From an uncultured Collinsella sp. (GTDB lineage: Bacteria; Actinomycetota; Coriobacteriia; Coriobacteriales; Coriobacteriaceae): DNA of 64,000 bases. The notes beneath the pieces are model-generated. The model was not told the origin of the DNA, searched no databases, and saw nothing but the letters and a program-made list of their open reading frames with translations. Shown piece after piece: positions 61,808-64,000 of the stretch. A program made the translations under genes and the position numbers. The stretch covers positions 1 to 64,000 of the forward strand of contig CAUBOH010000011.1 in assembly GCA_958437495.1 (NCBI GenBank), in the 5' to 3' direction. Within the stretch, counting starts at the first letter, position 1. The number at the start of each line of letters is the position of its first letter.

Positions 61808-62735
61808 TATCGGCACCTCCAAGCAGCAGATACAGGATAGCCATACGCACGCAGATGCCGGCGTAGACCTGCTCCAGGATGACGGAGCGTTGCGGGTGGT
61901 CGGCCATGTAGGAGTCGAACTCGACACCGCGGTTGATGGGGCCCGGGTGGCAGATGATTGCATCGGGCTTCATGAGCTTCTCGCGGTCCTTGGTCAGGCC
62001 GAAGAGCTTGTGGTACTCACGAATCGTGGGGAACGGTGCGCCCTCGAGGCGCTCCTGCTGCACGCGCAGCATGTAGACGACGTCGAGCTCGGGCAGGACG
62101 GAATCGAGATCGCTCGTCACGTGGTCGCAGCCCAGGACCTCGGGTGCCGGCGGCAGCAGCGTGCCGGGGGCGACGGCATAGGTCTCGCAGCCCATGATCT
62201 TCAACGCGGGAATCAGCGAGCCGCACACGCGGGAGTGGGAGATATCGCCGACGACGGCAACCTTCAGACCGTGGAAGTCACCCTTGTGCTGCCAAATGGT
62301 ATACAGGTCGAGCAGGGCCTGCGTGGGGTGGTTATGCTTGCCGTCGCCGGCGCAGATGACGCTCGCGGGCGAGTTCTGCGTGACGATGTAGGGCGCGCCG
62401 GCATGCTTGTCGCGCACGACGATGCAGTCGATCTTATAGGCATTGAGGGTCTCGACGGTATCGACGAGGCTCTCACCCTTGACCGTGGAGGTCGAGGAGC
62501 CGCCAAAGTTGAGGCTATCGGCCGAAAGACGCTTCTCGGCGAGCTCGAAGGAGCTGCGGGTGCGCGTCGAGGGCTCGTTGAACATGTTGACGATGGTCTT
62601 GCCCTTGAGCGTGGGGACCTTCTTGATCGCACGCTCGTTGACCTCGGAGAACGCCTTGGCGGTCTCGAGGATGAGCTTGATGTCCTCTTCGGAGTACTCG
62701 GTAATGTCGATCAGGTGCTTATGGTTGAACGCCAC
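61791..62735 (-). CDS. pyrB: Aspartate carbamoyltransferase
   Basis: A 314-residue catalytic subunit that joins carbamoyl phosphate and aspartate. Carbamoyl-phosphate binding is seen in NEPSTRTRSSF, and HPTQALLDLYTI and MLRVQQER are the other signatures. Two GTG starts are possible; the one at 62735 has GGGAGG 11 nt upstream, whereas that at 62747 lies inside the ribosome site. No regulatory pyrI gene follows. Confidence 0.95.
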   Translation of the reverse strand: MAFNHKHLIDITEYSEEDIKLILETAKAFSEVNERAIKKVPTLKGKTIVNMFNEPSTRTRSSFELAEKRLSADSLNFGGSSTSTVKGESLVDTVETLNAYKIDCIVVRDKHAGAPYIVTQNSPASVICAGDGKHNHPTQALLDLYTIWQHKGDFHGLKVAVVGDISHSRVCGSLIPALKIMGCETYAVAPGTLLPPAPEVLGCDHVTSDLDSVLPELDVVYMLRVQQERLEGAPFPTIREYHKLFGLTKDREKLMKPDAIICHPGPINRGVEFDSYMADHPQRSVILEQVYAGICVRMAILYLLLGGADNGLAS

Positions 62736-62739
62736 GGTA

Positions 62740-63324
62740 CTACTCACCTCCCAGCGGCGCGGAGCCCACGTGGGAGCCCGGCGCGACGTCGTTGATCTCG
62801 ACAGCGGTACGGCCGTCGACTTCCTTCATATATAGGTGCACGTTCTCCTCGTGCGACGAGGGAACGTTCTTGCCGACAAAGTCCGGCGAGATGGGAAGCT
62901 CGCGGTGACCGCGGTCAACGAGAACTGCCAGCTCAATGCGGCTCGGGCGGCCCAGGTCCATGACGGCGTCCAGAGCGGCGCGGATGGTACGACCCGTGTA
63001 CAGGATGTCGTCCACCAGCACGACGCGCTTGCCGTCGACGCTGAAGGGAATGTTGGTAGCGTGGATCGCGGGAGCGAAATTGGTCGCATAGTCATCGCGG
63101 TAGAAGCTGATGTCGAGGCTGCCGAGCGGAACTTCGACGCCCTCGATCTCCTTGATCTCCTCGGCGAGTTTCTTAGCCAGAAGGTCGCCGCGCGTGACGA
63201 TGCCGACCAGAGCGAGGTCTTCACAGCCCTCGTTGCGCTCGAGAATCTCGTGCGCGATGCGGGTCATCGCTCGATTGACGGCGGTCTCGTCCATGATGAC
63301 CGCCTTGGGGGAAGTCGTGCCCAT
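62740..63324 (-). CDS. pyrR: PyrR regulator/uracil phosphoribosyltransferase
   Basis: A 194-residue RNA-binding attenuator. The PRPP motif is VVLVDDILYTGRT, and the N-terminal DETAVNRAMTRIAHEI is the family opening. With bound UMP it binds the pyr leader and favours termination. AAGGAGAT lies 5 nt before the ATG. The expected leader with a terminator is found immediately upstream (63364-63449). The C-terminus is slightly longer than in Bacillus. Confidence 0.96.
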   Translation of the reverse strand: MGTTSPKAVIMDETAVNRAMTRIAHEILERNEGCEDLALVGIVTRGDLLAKKLAEEIKEIEGVEVPLGSLDISFYRDDYATNFAPAIHATNIPFSVDGKRVVLVDDILYTGRTIRAALDAVMDLGRPSRIELAVLVDRGHRELPISPDFVGKNVPSSHEENVHLYMKEVDGRTAVEINDVAPGSHVGSAPLGGE

Positions 63325-63363
63325 CGATCTCCTTCCTCACATGTCTTGACTGCTGACACAGTC

Positions 63364-63449
63364 AAAAAAATAGATGCCCGACCGCTCAAAGCGGACCAGA
63401 CACCCACAGGAAGGGCTGCTCTATGGCAGCTATGTAATTCCATGTGGGT
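63364..63449 (-). promoter_or_regulatory. PyrR-type transcription attenuator of the pyr operon
   Basis: On the minus strand the leader ends in a terminator: TGTCTGG-CCGCT pairs with AGCGG-TCGGGCA (63375-63402, one bulged base and three G-U pairs), followed by seven T (63364-63370). Upstream, ACCCACA (63443-63449) can pair with TGTGGGT (63402-63408), which would compete with the terminator base. A small stem GCTG/CAGC with loop CCATAGAG in between resembles the PyrR-binding loop. It lies 40 bp before pyrR. Confidence 0.75.
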
Positions 63450-63712
63450 ATCTCGTACCCCTTTAATGGTCAGGTGATAGTGTAGCCAACCTCGAGCCTA
63501 ATTGCGAGCATAAATACAGAGCAATCCGTAAACGGAGCAATACGCTCAATAAACCTATATATATTTGTGGGACGAGCTTGAAAACCTTGTTGCGAGCTGG
63601 CATAATCCCCTCTGCCGCACGCAAATCGGATCTACGTCCAGGGCCGTGGCGTGGGCACTATCGCCAAAAGAGAAATATCTCTGTGTAGATTACGCACAGG
63701 GAGCTGCTTCTG
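63450..63712. other. Divergent control region between pyrR and rpmB
   Basis: No gene is seen in this 263-bp AT-richer stretch. It must hold the pyr operon promoter on the minus strand, but no clear -35/-10 pair was found; TACACT near 63480 is a possible -10 box. Confidence 0.45.
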
Positions 63713-63721
63713 TGCTATAGT
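63713..63721 (+). promoter_or_regulatory. Extended -10 promoter of rpmB
   Basis: TGCTATAGT is an extended -10 box about 55 bp upstream of the rpmB ATG. No clear -35 box at the expected distance. Confidence 0.6.
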
Positions 63722-63775
63722 TCAGGCTTGTTTGTTAACGCGACATGTTCGTTTGTCGCCCAAGGAGGGTCAGTT

Positions 63776-63964
63776 ATGTCCAAAGTTTGCGAAGTTTGCG
63801 GTAAGCACCCCGTTGCCGGTCGCTCCATCAGCCACTCTCACCGCGTCACCAACCGTAAGTTCCGCCCCAACATCCAGCGCGTCTACGTCGTCGTCGATGG
63901 TCACCGTCGCAAGATGAACGTTTGCTCCACCTGCCTCAAGTCCGGCAAGGTTGCGCGCTCCTAA
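63776..63964 (+). CDS. rpmB: Ribosomal protein L28
   Basis: A 62-residue large-subunit protein. It keeps the zinc-binding Cys pairs C5/C8 and C50/C53, so it is the zinc-dependent (C+) form; many Actinobacteria also carry a zinc-free copy used under zinc starvation. Typical segments are SHSHRVTNRKFRPNIQRV and the C-terminal LKSGKV. AAGGAGGGT precedes the ATG; the frame opens 16 codons earlier without support. It is the only plus-strand gene after 17.5 kb. Confidence 0.97.
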   Translation: MSKVCEVCGKHPVAGRSISHSHRVTNRKFRPNIQRVYVVVDGHRRKMNVCSTCLKSGKVARS

Positions 63965-64000
63965 ATAAGGTCTTACCAACAAGTACCTCGGACTCTCCGG

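Noticed and set aside
60515..61840. 441-residue plus-strand open frame
   Set aside because: Antisense to pyrC.

Overview
The window comes from a bacterial chromosome. The most likely source is an actinobacterium of class Coriobacteriia, probably a Collinsella-like gut anaerobe; this rests on gene content and order and was not tested against a database. Actinobacterial signs are the pgsA - GarA-type FHA - FtsR-type MerR trio, the nrdR - LysM protein - lexA arrangement, the chain recA-recX-miaB-miaA-hflX near lexA, ftsK - pgsA - recA, and mIHF - gmk - rpoZ beside a pyrimidine operon. SpoVS, RNase Y, RNase J, a DegV/DUF1836 pair and the anaerobic-type PyrD/PyrK dihydroorotate dehydrogenase point to a deep, anaerobic, Coriobacteria-like branch.

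Region 1 (1-2550) is accessory DNA with hardly any genes. It holds a cluster of TGTCNGAC inverted repeats, a terminator-like hairpin, a 22-bp perfect hairpin, an AT-richer DUF1648/SdpI-like membrane protein gene enclosed by two 177-bp direct repeats about 93% identical, and an orphan, apparently C-terminally truncated ribbon-helix-helix antitoxin with its own palindromic operator. Region 2 (2557-7393, minus strand) is one very GC-rich operon: a lantibiotic-protection ABC transporter (MutF/MutE/MutG type), a YxeA-like exported protein and a two-component system. No lantibiotic precursor or biosynthesis gene is visible, so it looks like a resistance or sensing cassette.

Region 3 (7789-12649, plus strand) carries a CDP-alcohol phosphatidyltransferase, the GarA-like FHA protein, the FtsR-like regulator, apt, a secreted NlpC/P60 peptidoglycan hydrolase and a DegV protein, which converges on a DUF1836 regulator.

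Region 4 (12.7-63.3 kb) is almost entirely minus-strand housekeeping DNA. In order: trxB; nrdR-dut; a LysM protein divergent from lexA across LexA boxes; hflX-miaA-miaB-spoVS-ATPase-rny; recX-recA with a perfect LexA box inside the recA promoter; pncC-pgsA-rimO-yajQ-RodZ-like-ftsK-rnj; a pair of long oppositely oriented hairpin repeats; pnp and rpsO; recO-era-dgkA-ybeY-phoH-mtaB-dnaJ; a membrane-anchored DnaJ variant; hemW-dusB-lepA; rpsT; holA-comEC-comEA; thiI-rpoZ-gmk-mIHF; and pyrF-pyrD-pyrK-pyrC-pyrB-pyrR behind a PyrR-type attenuator. The last gene, rpmB, is on the plus strand.

Themes: DNA repair and competence (recA, recX, lexA, recO, comEA, comEC, holA), RNA processing and tRNA modification (rny, rnj, pnp, ybeY, and three methylthiotransferases: miaB, rimO, mtaB), envelope functions and pyrimidine synthesis. 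The least explained items are the HSP90-fold ATPase between RNase Y and SpoVS, the DnaJ with a membrane tail, the paired long hairpins and the repeat-flanked SdpI-like cassette. No tRNA, rRNA, CRISPR array or intact insertion sequence was seen.
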